Below, one piece after another: positions 6,724-14,750 of a stretch of DNA of 64,000 nt. The position numbers and the translations under genes were made by a program. Below the pieces are notes generated by a model, which made no database searches, was not told where the DNA came from, and saw nothing but the letters and a program-made list of their open reading frames with translations. How positions within the stretch are numbered: the first letter of the stretch is position 1; each line of letters opens with the position of its first letter. Source of the DNA: Oleiagrimonas soli (GTDB taxonomy: Bacteria > Pseudomonadota > Gammaproteobacteria > Xanthomonadales > Rhodanobacteraceae); assembly GCF_000761445.1 (NCBI RefSeq), contig NZ_KN196470.1, forward strand, positions 294,978-358,977. The letters run 5' to 3'.

Positions 6724-9618
6724 ATGCTGTCCATCGTCGAGATCGATCGCGGCACGCCGAAGGCGACGTCGAAGAAGACCGTGTCCCTGGACATCGACGG
6801 TCGCACCGTCACCGTGCCCGAGGGCACCTCGGTGATGCGCGCGGCGGCGCAGGCGGGCATCCACATTCCCAAGCTGTGCGCCACCGAGATGGTCGACGCC
6901 TTCGGTTCGTGCCGGTTGTGCCTGGTCGAGATCGAGGGCCGCAAGGGCTATCCGGCCTCGTGCACCACGCCGGTGGCCGAGGGCATGAAGGTGGTCACCC
7001 AGAACGAGAAGTTGGGCCACCTGCGCCGCGGCGTGATGGAGCTGTACATCTCCGATCATCCACTGGACTGCCTGACTTGCCCCGCCAACGGCCACTGCGA
7101 ACTGCAGGACATGGCCGGCGTGGTCGGCCTGCGCGAAGTGCGCTACGGCTACGACGGGGAGAATCACGTCTACGCGCAGACGAAGGACGGCGAAGCCAAT
7201 CCGCGCTTCGTCGCCAAGGACGAGTCCAATCCGTACTTCGCCTTCGACCCGTCCAAGTGCATCGTCTGCTCGCGCTGCGTGCGCGCCTGCGACGAGGTGC
7301 AGGGCACCTTCGCGCTGACCATCCAGGGGCGCGGTTTCGACTCCAAGGTCGCGGCCAGCCAGGACGACCGCTTCCTCGATTCCGAGTGCGTGTCGTGCGG
7401 TGCGTGCGTGCAGGCCTGCCCGACCGCGACGCTGTCGGAGAAGTCGCTGATCGACAAGGGCCAGGCCGAGCACAGCGTGGTCACCACCTGCGCCTACTGC
7501 GGCGTCGGTTGCAGCTTCCGCGCCGAGATGAAGGGCGAGGACATCGTGCGCATGGTGCCGGACATGGACGGCAAGGCGAACCACGGCCATTCCTGCGTTA
7601 AGGGTCGCTTCGCCATCGGCTACGCCACGCACCCGGACCGCATCACCACGCCGATGATCCGCGAGAAGATCACCGACCCGTGGCGCGTGGTCAGCTGGGA
7701 GCAGGCCATCGACCACGTCGCCAGCGAGTTCAAGCGCATCCAGAAGCAGCACGGCAAGTTCGCCGTCGGCGGCATCACCTCCTCGCGATGCACCAACGAG
7801 GAGACCTACCTGGTGCAGAAGCTGGTGCGCGCCGCGTTCGGCAACAACAACGTCGACACCTGCGCGCGCGTGTGCCATTCGCCGACCGGCTACGGCCTGA
7901 AGTCGACGCTGGGCGAATCGGCCGGCACCCAGGACTTCGACTCCATCGAGCAGACCGACGTGGTGCTGGTGATGGGCTCCAACCCCACCGACGCGCATCC
8001 GGTGTTCGGCTCGAAGATGAAGCAGCGCCTGCGCCAGGGCGCGAAGCTGATCGTCATCGATCCGCGCGGCATCGACCTGGTGCGCACGCCGCACGTGCAG
8101 GCCGACTTCCATCTCAAGCTGCGTCCGGGCACCAACGTCGCCATGCTCAACGCGCTGGCGCACGTGATCGTCACCGAGGGGCTGGTCGACGAGGCCTTCG
8201 TCGCCGAACGCTGCGAAAAGGCCGCCTTCGACAAGTGGCGCGCCTTCATCGCCGAGGAACGCAACAGCCCCGAGGCGCAGGCGGCCGAACTGGGCGTGCC
8301 CGCCGAGCAGGTGCGCGGCGCGGCGCGGCTGTACGCCACCGGCGGCAACGCGGCCATCTACTACGGCCTGGGCGTGACCGAACACGCGCAAGGCTCGACC
8401 GCGGTGATGGGCATCGCGAACCTGGCGATGGCCACCGGCAACCTCGGCCGCGAAGGCGTCGGCGTGAACCCGATGCGCGGCCAGAACAACGTGCAGGGTT
8501 CGTGCGACATGGGTTCGTTCCCGCACGAATTCCCCGGCTATCGCCACGTCGGCGACGCCGAGGTGCGCGCCGATTTCGAGAACGCCTGGGGCGTGCCGCT
8601 GCACGACGAACCGGGCCTGCGCATTCCCAACATGTTCGAGGCCGCGCTCGACGGCAGCTTCCTTGGCCTGTACGTGGAAGGCGAGGACATCGCCCAGTCC
8701 GACCCCAACACCCAGCACGTCACCGCCGCGCTGCAGGCGATGGAATGCATCGTGGTGCAGGACCTGTTCCTCAACGAGACGGCCAAGTACGCGCACGTGT
8801 TTCTGCCCGGCACCTCGTTCCTGGAGAAGGACGGCACCTTCACCAACGCCGAGCGTCGCGTCTCGCGCGTGCGCAAGGTGATGGAGCCGCGCTGCCGCTA
8901 CGCCGACTGGGAAGTCACCCAGCTGCTGTCCAACGCCATGGGCTACCCGATGCACTACGCGCATCCGTCCGAGATCATGGACGAGATCGCGCGCCTGACG
9001 CCGACCTTCACGAACATGAGCTTCGACAAGATCGACCAGCTCGGCTCCGTGCAGTGGCCGTGCAACGACGAGCACCCGGACGGCACGCCGGTCATGCACG
9101 TGGGCGAGTTCGTGCGCGGGCAGGGCCGCTTCATGCTCACCGAGTACGTGCCGACTTCCGAGAAGGTCAACGCGAAGCATCCGCTGATCCTCACCACCGG
9201 GCGCATCCTCAGCCAGTACAACGTCGGCGCGCAGACGCGGCGTACCGCCAACGTCATGTGGCACGACGAAGACCTGCTGGAAATCCACCCGCACGACGCC
9301 GACGAGCGCGGCATCCGGGACGGCGACTGGGTCGGTATCGAGAGCCGCGCCGGCGACACCGTGCTGCGCGCCAAGATCGCCGAGCGCATGCAGCCGGGCG
9401 TGGTCTACACCACGTTCCACTTCCCCGGCTCCGGCGCCAACGTCATCACCACCGAGAACTCCGACTGGGCCACCAACTGCCCCGAGTACAAGGTCACCGC
9501 CGTGCAGGTCACGCGCGTGGAGCAGCCCTCGGCCTGGCAGCAGCGCCACGAGGCCTTCTCCGAACGGCAGCGGGAACTGCTGGAGCAATCGCGGCATGCC
9601 GCGGCCGACGCGCCCTGA
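6724..9618 (+). CDS. fdsA: NAD-dependent formate dehydrogenase alpha subunit FdsA (molybdenum catalytic subunit)
   Basis: The 964-residue catalytic subunit oxidises formate to CO2 at a bis-MGD molybdenum centre. N-terminal 2Fe-2S ligands lie in CATEMVDAFGSCRLC and CTTP. They are followed by the His/Cys cluster HPLDCLTCPANGHC, two ferredoxin-type 4Fe-4S motifs (CIVCSRCVRAC and CVSCGACVQAC) and the cluster at CAYCGVGC. The Mo ligand is Cys384 in CARVCHSPTG, matching the catalytic Cys (not Sec) of Rhodobacter capsulatus FdsA, followed by the catalytic His. A molybdopterin dinucleotide-binding C-terminal domain starts near residue 820. AGGAGG precedes the ATG at 8-nt spacing. The adjacent Moco operon can supply its cofactor. 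Confidence 0.96.
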   Translation: MLSIVEIDRGTPKATSKKTVSLDIDGRTVTVPEGTSVMRAAAQAGIHIPKLCATEMVDAFGSCRLCLVEIEGRKGYPASCTTPVAEGMKVVTQNEKLGHLRRGVMELYISDHPLDCLTCPANGHCELQDMAGVVGLREVRYGYDGENHVYAQTKDGEANPRFVAKDESNPYFAFDPSKCIVCSRCVRACDEVQGTFALTIQGRGFDSKVAASQDDRFLDSECVSCGACVQACPTATLSEKSLIDKGQAEHSVVTTCAYCGVGCSFRAEMKGEDIVRMVPDMDGKANHGHSCVKGRFAIGYATHPDRITTPMIREKITDPWRVVSWEQAIDHVASEFKRIQKQHGKFAVGGITSSRCTNEETYLVQKLVRAAFGNNNVDTCARVCHSPTGYGLKSTLGESAGTQDFDSIEQTDVVLVMGSNPTDAHPVFGSKMKQRLRQGAKLIVIDPRGIDLVRTPHVQADFHLKLRPGTNVAMLNALAHVIVTEGLVDEAFVAERCEKAAFDKWRAFIAEERNSPEAQAAELGVPAEQVRGAARLYATGGNAAIYYGLGVTEHAQGSTAVMGIANLAMATGNLGREGVGVNPMRGQNNVQGSCDMGSFPHEFPGYRHVGDAEVRADFENAWGVPLHDEPGLRIPNMFEAALDGSFLGLYVEGEDIAQSDPNTQHVTAALQAMECIVVQDLFLNETAKYAHVFLPGTSFLEKDGTFTNAERRVSRVRKVMEPRCRYADWEVTQLLSNAMGYPMHYAHPSEIMDEIARLTPTFTNMSFDKIDQLGSVQWPCNDEHPDGTPVMHVGEFVRGQGRFMLTEYVPTSEKVNAKHPLILTTGRILSQYNVGAQTRRTANVMWHDEDLLEIHPHDADERGIRDGDWVGIESRAGDTVLRAKIAERMQPGVVYTTFHFPGSGANVITTENSDWATNCPEYKVTAVQVTRVEQPSAWQQRHEAFSERQRELLEQSRHAAADAP

Positions 9619-10444
9619 AGCCGGCGCGGCGGGCTTCGTCCGCCGCCCGGTGCAGCGCTTCCGCGACGGCCGCGACACGCGGCTGGACGACGCCGTCGCC
9701 GAGGAAGTGCCCGTCGCGATGGTCTACAACGACGCGCCGTTCGCGGTGATGATGCTCACCCCCGCCGATTTCGAGGACTTCGCGCTCGGCTTCTCGCTCA
9801 GCGAAGGCCTGATCGAGCGGGCCAGCGACCTGCAACAGATCGACGTGCACGAACGCCTGGAAGGCTACGAGCTGGCGATGCGCGTACACGAGGATGTCGT
9901 GCAGGCACGCACCGGCGTCGACCGCGAACGCCTGCTGCCCGGTCGCAGCGGCTGCGGCCTGTGCGGCGCGCGCACCCTGGAAGACGCCGTGCGCCATCCG
10001 AAGCCGGTCGGCGAAGGCCCGCGCATCGACGCCGCCGTGCTGGAAACCGCGCTCGCCGCGTTGCGCGAGGCGCAGCCGATCAACCGCGCCACCGGCTCCG
10101 TGCACGCCGCTGCCTGGGTCGATCCACAGGGAAAGATCCAACTGGTGCGCGAGGACGTCGGCCGCCACAACGCCCTCGACAAGCTGATCGGCGCCATGCT
10201 GCGCGCCGGCACCGACCCGCAGGCCGGCTTCCTGATCGTCACCAGCCGCGCCAGCTACGAAATGGTCACCAAGGCCGCCAGCGCCGGCATCACCGTGATG
10301 GCCGCAATCTCCGCGCCCACCGCGCTGGCCATCCACCTGGCCCAATCCACCGGCCTCACCCTGATCGGCTTCGCCCGCCCGGGCAGCCACGTCGTCTACG
10401 CCCACCCGCAGCGTCTGCTGCACGCCGCCGGAGCGCCCGCATGA
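9596..10444 (+). CDS. fdhD: Formate dehydrogenase accessory sulfurtransferase FdhD (FdsC)
   Basis: FdhD delivers sulfur to the Mo-bis-MGD cofactor, which is needed for formate dehydrogenase activity; in this operon type it is called FdsC. The 282-residue protein has the catalytic pair in SGCGLCGA and the family signature EDVGRHNALDKLIG. The ATG overlaps the end of fdsA by 23 bp, and its stop overlaps the fdsD ATG by 4 bp, so production is coupled to FdsA. Confidence 0.95.
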   Translation: MPRPTRPEAGAAGFVRRPVQRFRDGRDTRLDDAVAEEVPVAMVYNDAPFAVMMLTPADFEDFALGFSLSEGLIERASDLQQIDVHERLEGYELAMRVHEDVVQARTGVDRERLLPGRSGCGLCGARTLEDAVRHPKPVGEGPRIDAAVLETALAALREAQPINRATGSVHAAAWVDPQGKIQLVREDVGRHNALDKLIGAMLRAGTDPQAGFLIVTSRASYEMVTKAASAGITVMAAISAPTALAIHLAQSTGLTLIGFARPGSHVVYAHPQRLLHAAGAPA

Positions 10445-10677
10445 ACATCGAGCACCTGACCACCATGGTCAACGACATCAGTCATTACTTTGCTGCCGAG
10501 CCGGATCACGATGCGGCTGTGCAGGGCATCGCCGACCACCTGCGCAAGTTCTGGGACCCGGTCATGCGCAAGCAGATCCTCGCGCACCTGGAGGCGGGTG
10601 GGGAAGGGCTGGAGCCGTTGTCGCGGGAGGCGGTGGAGCGGTTGGGAGTGATGCAGAAGAGTGAAGCGGCTGCGTGA
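10441..10677 (+). CDS. fdsD: Formate dehydrogenase delta subunit FdsD
   Basis: A 78-residue FdsD family protein, required for assembly or activity of the soluble formate dehydrogenase though it binds no cofactor. The segment MVNDISHYFAAEPDHD and the later HLRKFWDPVMRKQI are typical. It is the last gene of the operon, overlapping fdhD by ATGA. The native operon ends here, and base composition and gene style change just downstream. Confidence 0.92.
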   Translation: MNIEHLTTMVNDISHYFAAEPDHDAAVQGIADHLRKFWDPVMRKQILAHLEAGGEGLEPLSREAVERLGVMQKSEAAA

Positions 10678-10851
10678 ATTCGCTTGTGGGAAGGTGGTTA
10701 CATCAACACTTGTTCTGCGTAACTGATACACCTTCACCACTACGCATAACGCCAATAGCTTCATTGCCTGTTTTGGCGGGTGGCCCGATAAGTGCCTAGT
10801 GAAGAGGGCGGTATGCGGATTTGTCTGGTCAGGCTCGGGAAGCCATACTCG

Positions 10852-10889
10852 GTGTAACGCGTCATTTTGACGTCGAATAAGCGTTAGTC
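10852..10889 (+). mobile_element. Possible degenerate attC or cassette boundary
   Basis: GTGTAACGC (10852) and GCGTTAGTC (10881-10889) are inverted core-like ends that pair as TAACGC/GCGTTA around a small CGTCA/TGACG hairpin. At 38 bp it is shorter than a normal attC. GTTAGTC lacks the usual purine at the sixth core position. An alternative longer site could use TAACGCC near 10747. It is listed because a cassette-like ORF starts right after it. Confidence 0.35.
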
Positions 10890-10904
10890 GGCAAGAGACG
10901 GTTT

Positions 10905-11192
10905 GTGGCTTATTACCCTAAATCTGTTTTCTATCCAGTCATCGGTAACGCGCACAGCGCGATCTTGCAGTTTGCAGCGCAAGCGGTACGCCAACCAGTC
11001 TTCATGGTCAACGGCGCTATCGTTCAGTTGGCCGCTGGGGAGTTCCCAGCAGGCGTCGATGTCGCGCTACTGGATGATCGTGAGCATGTGCTAACGGTCA
11101 ACACCGAGAGACCAACTGCGCAATTTTCACAAGAACAAACGGACTTGGCAGTAAGCTGTGCCGGTAACGGGTGGCTAGAGGTCAAGTTATGA
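10905..11192 (+). CDS. Hypothetical protein in a cassette-like position
   Basis: A 95-residue ORF of no recognised family, starting at a GTG 16 bp after a GTTAGTC core-like site and ending 10 bp before a well-formed attC. That is the size and placement of a gene-cassette ORF. The ribosome binding site is weak (AAGAGA). Segments PKSVFYPVIGNAHSAILQF and HVLTVNTERPTAQFS look like a small soluble protein; there is no signal peptide or membrane helix. A shorter overlapping frame (10903-11094) is less likely. Confidence 0.45.
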   Translation: MAYYPKSVFYPVIGNAHSAILQFAAQAVRQPVFMVNGAIVQLAAGEFPAGVDVALLDDREHVLTVNTERPTAQFSQEQTDLAVSCAGNGWLEVKL

Positions 11193-11202
11193 GCGGTTTG
11201 CG

Positions 11203-11259
11203 GACTAACCCGGCGCTCAAGCGGACGGCGTACCGCCGCCGCTTACCTTTGCGTTAGAG
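11203..11259 (+). mobile_element. Integron attC site
   Basis: A 57-bp element with outer core ACTAAC (R'') and GCGTTAGAG (R'). The inner arms fold as AAGCGG/CCGCTT and CGGCG/CGCCG around TAC, leaving one unpaired A in the 5' arm. An extrahelical base on one arm is the hallmark integrase uses to choose the attC bottom strand. The final core base is G rather than a pyrimidine. The site separates two ORFs, as in a cassette array. No integrase gene lies in the window. Confidence 0.75.
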
Positions 11260-11279
11260 TTGACAGGGAGGTAACCCGG

Positions 11280-11813
11280 ATGGATATAGGTCAAGAGATG
11301 CTCTTCGAGACCACTATTCGGACATTCTTGGGCCAAAAGGCGTACCACATTGCGAGTCAAGCGCATAGCGAAAAGGCTCGCGTTCAGTGGTATAGAAAGG
11401 TTTTCAAGAAAATTGTTAAACAAGTTCAAACCATTGATGCGTCTGCCAAGCACAAGGAGCAGTTAGAATATTTTAGCAATCAGCTTCTTGAGCTCGTAAA
11501 GGGTCGTCATTTCAACGAACAACTATTTTCGCTTTACTTACTTCGCTTCACCGGCACTCTGCTTGGATACCTAAGCCTGCGAGGTTCGTGTCTGGCAACG
11601 CCCACATATTTCCAAACGCCAAGCCAGTACTACACTCAAGCAATGTTCAGCGGTGGCGACACCATGCAAGACTATTATGACAGTCATAGTGCAACGGGTG
11701 TGCGTTTGCGGCTTGTCGCTCAACTGAAAGATGAAGGTCTGAACGACTTCCAAATATCGCTAGTTCTCAACATCAGCGAGTACGAAGTTAAGAAGTTGCG
11801 CGCTGAGCTCTAA
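11280..11813 (+). CDS. Cassette-borne hypothetical protein with C-terminal HTH-like segment
   Basis: A 177-residue protein of unknown function lying exactly between two attC sites. The ATG has GGGAGGTAA at good spacing, and the TAA stop is embedded in the next attC core (CTCTAAC), both typical of gene cassettes. The N-terminal ~90 residues are helical and charged (KARVQWYRKVFKKIVKQVQ). The last ~35, RLVAQLKDEGLNDFQISLVL and onward, resemble a sigma-region-4-like helix-turn-helix. Its GC content is clearly below that of the flanking fds genes. Function is unknown; a regulatory or nucleic-acid role is only a guess. Confidence 0.7.
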   Translation: MDIGQEMLFETTIRTFLGQKAYHIASQAHSEKARVQWYRKVFKKIVKQVQTIDASAKHKEQLEYFSNQLLELVKGRHFNEQLFSLYLLRFTGTLLGYLSLRGSCLATPTYFQTPSQYYTQAMFSGGDTMQDYYDSHSATGVRLRLVAQLKDEGLNDFQISLVLNISEYEVKKLRAEL

Positions 11814-11865
11814 CCAATCGTCCAGGCGGACGCCGTACCCACGCCGTTTAACTTCAGCGTTAGAT
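11808..11865 (+). mobile_element. Integron attC site
   Basis: A 58-bp element from CTCTAAC to GCGTTAGAT; the last core matches GTTRRRY exactly. The inner arms pair as AGGCGG/CCGTTT (with G-T wobbles) and CG/CG, with an unpaired A between them, the same architecture as the attC at 11203. It overlaps the stop codon of the upstream cassette ORF. Confidence 0.78.
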
Positions 11866-11877
11866 CACTCTATAAGA

Positions 11878-11926
11878 GAAAAGGTGTCGAGGACCTTTTT
11901 GGAAATGGTGTCAGGGACCTTTTTTT
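11878..11926 (+). repeat. Two tandem copies of the GGTGTCAGGGACCTTTT repeat (copies 1 and 2)
   Basis: Copy 1 (11878-11900) reads GAAAAGGTGTCGAGGACCTT plus T residues. Copy 2 (11902-11926) reads GAAATGGTGTCAGGGACCTT plus seven T. The unit is a near-palindrome, AAAAGGT/ACCTTTT around GTCAGGG. The copies sit just behind the attC at 11808. A core-like GCGTTAGTT follows at 11946, as if a cassette junction had been split. Confidence 0.85.
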
Positions 11927-11969
11927 GTTAGAGAGTTTTTTACAAGCGTTAGTTGCCACAGGGGGCGCC

Positions 11970-12905
11970 ATGAAGAAGTTTCACTTTCTCTCGGTAGCCT
12001 GCATTTGTCTAGCTTTTGCGGGCTGTACAAATCAGCAGGCCGACCAAACGATAGCCACGCTGCGCGGACAGCTGAGTGAGGCTCAAGGACAAAATAGCAA
12101 ACTCAAAGTCCGGGTTGATGAGCTTTCGCGTAAAGTGAAAGAGCTTTCGGACACCCCGTCGGCCAGACTGCAGGCGATCCGACAGCTTGTGGCCAAAGGC
12201 GACGTGAGCGGCGCAAGCGCCGCATCATCGAAGCTAAAGAGCAAGTATCCCGATGCGCAGCAAACGCAAACTGCGGAACAGCTCGTGCACGAGCTTGCTG
12301 CCCAACTACAGGCCGCGCAAGAGAAGCAAGCAAGGCTGCAGAAGCTAAAGTTTCGGGCCCTCGACGGCACATCAACTTTTACCGAAAACGGCATGACGTT
12401 TCGCACCCTCAAAACATCAACTACAAGCCGATGGGTGTCAGATTCATATAGCTATGAGTATCACTACAGCGATGCAGACCGAGGAACAAAATATGTCGTT
12501 CTTCAGGTTAATGTAAGCTCTACGAACGACAAAGATCCCAAGCTGTTCCCAGTTGCTGTGTACAGAGTCGTGGGGAATAAGTTGGAGCAGGTGGCAGATT
12601 TTTCCTATGCCTTTCGGCGTTGGCACGACTACGGATCGTATCTTGGCAATTATGGCGATTCAGGCAATGACTTCGCTAAATCCAAAACTGTCGAGTTTTC
12701 GCTTGCGGCTCAGGTCAGTGACACGTATCTAAAGCAGCCGCTGTTGGTCATCGCGTCCGACGAGCAGTGCGTGGAGCGAATAAATCGAAGTCTTGCACCG
12801 GCCGTGGCATATATCGCGCTCGGATGCACATCGCTCAAGCAGGAGCTATCACTTTCTGAAGCGGCTGGAAAGAATTATCACGTGGTCAAGCGTATGAATT
12901 TCTAA
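11970..12905 (+). CDS. Lipoprotein with coiled coil, hypothetical
   Basis: A 311-residue exported lipoprotein of unknown function. The signal peptide ends in the lipobox FAGC (Cys19). Residues ~25-60 form a heptad-rich coiled coil (LRGQLSEAQGQNSKLKVRV), followed by another helical stretch to ~130. The C-terminal half is beta-rich, with TKYVVLQVNVSSTNDKD reminiscent of DUF4352-like domains. The ATG was chosen because the upstream extension runs through the repeat. The stop lies in TCTAAC, again a core-like sequence, so this may be a third cassette. GC content is low compared with the backbone. Confidence 0.7.
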   Translation: MKKFHFLSVACICLAFAGCTNQQADQTIATLRGQLSEAQGQNSKLKVRVDELSRKVKELSDTPSARLQAIRQLVAKGDVSGASAASSKLKSKYPDAQQTQTAEQLVHELAAQLQAAQEKQARLQKLKFRALDGTSTFTENGMTFRTLKTSTTSRWVSDSYSYEYHYSDADRGTKYVVLQVNVSSTNDKDPKLFPVAVYRVVGNKLEQVADFSYAFRRWHDYGSYLGNYGDSGNDFAKSKTVEFSLAAQVSDTYLKQPLLVIASDEQCVERINRSLAPAVAYIALGCTSLKQELSLSEAAGKNYHVVKRMNF

Positions 12906-12933
12906 CGGGCGTTCATTGGCGCAGGAGGCAGTT

Positions 12934-13467
12934 ATGGCACGTCGGCGACTACTGTGGTTGCTCGTGCCTGTCGTGGCCATCACGGCTATCGCAGGCTGGA
13001 ACTATTTTGGGGTGCAACAACCGCTGTCCGAGGCATTGGCGGCTGACAGCAGAAATGAAGGGCTCTCGGTCTTTGCGCACTATCAGTGGTACGTAAATTC
13101 CGATGTTCTAGTCTTCGATCTACGGGGCGTCTCGGGCACGAACAGCGAAGCCGATGTATTCCGTAGCATGCTGCAGTTTGCGCAGGCTGTGCAGTCACGC
13201 AATTTCAGCAAGGTAATTCTGGCCTACAAAGGTACCCCACGTTTCATGCTTGAAGGTGCGTACTTCAAGCAACTTGGGGAAGAGTTCGCGTTTCAAAACC
13301 CGGTGTACACTCTTCGCACGTTGCCGGAGCATGTCTACAACTTGGACGGGACGCCGGCGTTTGGTACTTGGACTGGTGGCTTGCTCGGCGTGGTTGGGCA
13401 TCAAATGCAAGACCTCAATGCATTTGGTAAGCAATGGTTCATCAACGATGCTGCGAGTGGGAACTAA
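12934..13467 (+). CDS. Hypothetical membrane-anchored protein
   Basis: A 177-residue protein starting MARRRLLWLLVPVVAITAIA, an N-terminal signal anchor, with the rest outside the cytoplasm. The ATG at 12934 follows CAGGAGGCA; an in-frame TTG at 12916 is a worse start. No family is recognised. Visible segments include DVLVFDLRGVSGTN and FSKVILAYKGTPRFMLEGA. It follows the lipoprotein by 28 bp and may act with it at the envelope. Its end (ACTAACC) is again core-like, and repeat copy 3 begins 16 bp later. Confidence 0.6.
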   Translation: MARRRLLWLLVPVVAITAIAGWNYFGVQQPLSEALAADSRNEGLSVFAHYQWYVNSDVLVFDLRGVSGTNSEADVFRSMLQFAQAVQSRNFSKVILAYKGTPRFMLEGAYFKQLGEEFAFQNPVYTLRTLPEHVYNLDGTPAFGTWTGGLLGVVGHQMQDLNAFGKQWFINDAASGN

Positions 13468-13483
13468 CCAAGAAACGGTTCCG

Positions 13484-13506
13484 GAAATGGTGTCAGGGAC
13501 CTTTTT
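13484..13506 (+). repeat. GGTGTCAGGGACCTTTT repeat, copy 3
   Basis: GAAATGGTGTCAGGGACCTT plus T residues, 16 bp behind the stop of the membrane-anchored ORF and just before a truncated membrane-protein gene. Identical to copies 2 and 4 over the core. Confidence 0.88.
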
Positions 13507-13524
13507 GATTAGGTATGTACAGGG

Positions 13525-13887
13525 ATGCAGGCCATGGGAGACGTTCTTTTCACGAGCCTGTGGGTCGGGCCGCTTCTTTGTTTCATGTTGTGGCTCTCCG
13601 ACTACCAGCTGACCGTCGTGGTTGCGCGGATGTACCAGGCCCAGGACAAAGTGGTCTTCCCGGGCAGCTACGAGCTCAATCCGCTGACCCAGCGCGATGT
13701 GGATGCGCTGCGTCGCATCGGTTTCCGGATTCTGTTCAAGCCAGCTTGTATGGCGGCTTTCGTTGCGGCGGTGGGTGTTATTCCCATGTCGGGCGACACA
13801 CAGGAAATGGTGTCAGGGACCTTTTTGCGGCTAGCCACGAGGAGTGGATCACCCACTGCTACGGTACTGTGTGGGTGTGGCGCGTGA
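13525..13887 (+). pseudogene. Truncated membrane protein gene, cut by repeat copy 4
   Basis: An ORF beginning MQAMGDVLFTSLWVGPLL has two hydrophobic segments (about residues 7-30 and 65-90). Its reading frame then enters repeat copy 4 at 13803 and continues as random sequence in another gene remnant. The authentic part is therefore ~93 residues and the natural C-terminus is lost. The family is not recognised; the segment YELNPLTQRDVDALRRIGFR is soluble and charged. An alternative ATG lies at 13534. Confidence 0.55.
13803..13826 (+). repeat. GGTGTCAGGGACCTTTT repeat, copy 4, at a gene-fragment junction
   Basis: GGAAATGGTGTCAGGGACCT plus T residues joins the broken end of the membrane-protein gene to the broken start of the peptidylprolyl isomerase remnant. 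No unassigned bases lie between them, so the repeat marks the breakpoint itself. Confidence 0.88.
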
Positions 13888-14256
13888 CGTGGGCCCGACC
13901 ACCGGCAACGGCAATTCGCTGTACGCGATCATCGGCCAGGCGTCGCGCGGGTTGGGCCGCAACCTGGCAGTGGCCGGCCGGGTGATCGAGGGCATGGAAT
14001 ACCTCTCGGCCCTGCCGCGCGGTACCGGCCCGCTGGGCTTCTGCGAGAAGGCCGAGCAGCGCACGCCGATCGTCTCGGTGCGGCTGGCCGCGGACCTGCC
14101 GCCGGCCGAGCGGCCGAAGGTGGAAGTACTGCGCACCGACAGCGCCAGCTTCGCCAAGCTGATCGAGCCAAACGCAACCGCCGCGATGCGTTCTACACCC
14201 GCCCGGCCGGCAAGGTCGACCTGTGCAGCATCAGCGTGCCGACGCGCGACCCGTGA
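13827..14256 (+). pseudogene. Peptidylprolyl isomerase (cyclophilin-type) remnant
   Basis: The 3' part of a cyclophilin-like gene. Pieces in three frames read EEWITHCYGTV, then GVARDVGPTTGNGNSLYAII and RNLAVAGRVIEGMEYLSALP, then RRDAFYTRPAGKVDLCSISV before a TGA. At least two frameshifts (near 13868 and near 14170) separate them, and the 5' half is missing up to repeat copy 4. The spacing of YAIIGQ, VAGRVIEGME and LPRGTG follows the family. It is non-functional as a gene. Confidence 0.8.
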
Positions 14257-14338
14257 TCCGGGCCATGGTCGCTGTCCGCCGGCCTGCGTGATCCGCGCGG
14301 ACAGCCGTCCATAGAATCGAGCACCAGCCGCGCCGCGA

Positions 14339-14641
14339 CTATGGCCGCTGCCTCAGCACTGCCGCGATAAGCCCGGGAAACCGCGTATCCAGTTCCTTCC
14401 TGCGAAGGGAGTTGAGATGCGTCGTGCCCGCCGACGAGGTATGCACCAGGCCCGCCTCGCGCAGGATGCGGAAGTGATGCGACATGCTCGACTTGGGCCG
14501 ACCGAACTCCAGTTCGCCGCAGGTCGCCTGTTCCACCCCGGCGAGATGGCGGACGATCTCCAGTCGCGCCGGATCGCTGAGCGCATGGAAGATGCGCTCA
14601 AGGGCGAACTGCTCGGGGTCGGGATGCTTGAAGGGGCGCAT
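14339..14641 (-). CDS. ArsR-family transcriptional regulator
   Basis: A 100-residue winged-helix repressor: FHALSDPARLEIVRHLAG, the recognition region SMSHHFRILREAGLV and a short wing. No obvious ArsR-type metal Cys pair is present; one Cys (residue 41) sits in EQATCGEL and could sense thiol-reactive compounds. It is divergent from an Old Yellow Enzyme gene, with a perfect palindrome between them, an arrangement known for quinone/electrophile sensors. The ATG at 14641 is preferred to an upstream in-frame extension that crosses the operator. Confidence 0.85.
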   Translation of the reverse strand: MRPFKHPDPEQFALERIFHALSDPARLEIVRHLAGVEQATCGELEFGRPKSSMSHHFRILREAGLVHTSSAGTTHLNSLRRKELDTRFPGLIAAVLRQRP

Positions 14642-14678
14642 GGGGCGCAAGAATAGCCGGCTTGGCTGTTGCTCGATA

Positions 14679-14696
14679 GTTCGATTATTATCGAAC
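14679..14696. promoter_or_regulatory. Palindromic operator between arsR-type regulator and flavin oxidoreductase
   Basis: GTTCGAT-TATT-ATCGAAC is a perfect 7-4-7 inverted repeat in an AT-rich pocket of the divergent intergenic region, 38 bp from the regulator start and 55 bp from the oxidoreductase ATG. The likely ligand is the adjacent ArsR-family protein, giving autoregulation and control of both genes (inference). Confidence 0.65.
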
Positions 14697-14750
14697 AATC
14701 GCAATAAAGCCTCCCTCATCCTCTCCACCGACCGGCAAGGATTACCCCCC

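Noticed and set aside
6520..9678. A very long open frame (~1052 codons) on the strand opposite fdsA
   Set aside because: It is antisense to fdsA over its whole length, has no recognisable motif, and is the usual by-product of GC-rich codon use. Similar long frames opposite the RND permease genes (45728-49093 and 48945-51728), icd and DPP IV were rejected for the same reason.
12901..12933. A full attC site between the lipoprotein and the next ORF
   Set aside because: TCTAAC followed by GGGCGTTCA could be core-like, but there is no room for the two paired arms of a functional attC, so it is not listed as a site.
14484..14750. Upstream extension of the Old Yellow Enzyme frame through the regulator gene
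   Set aside because: It overlaps the divergent ArsR-type gene and the operator; the family N-terminus begins exactly at the ATG at 14751.
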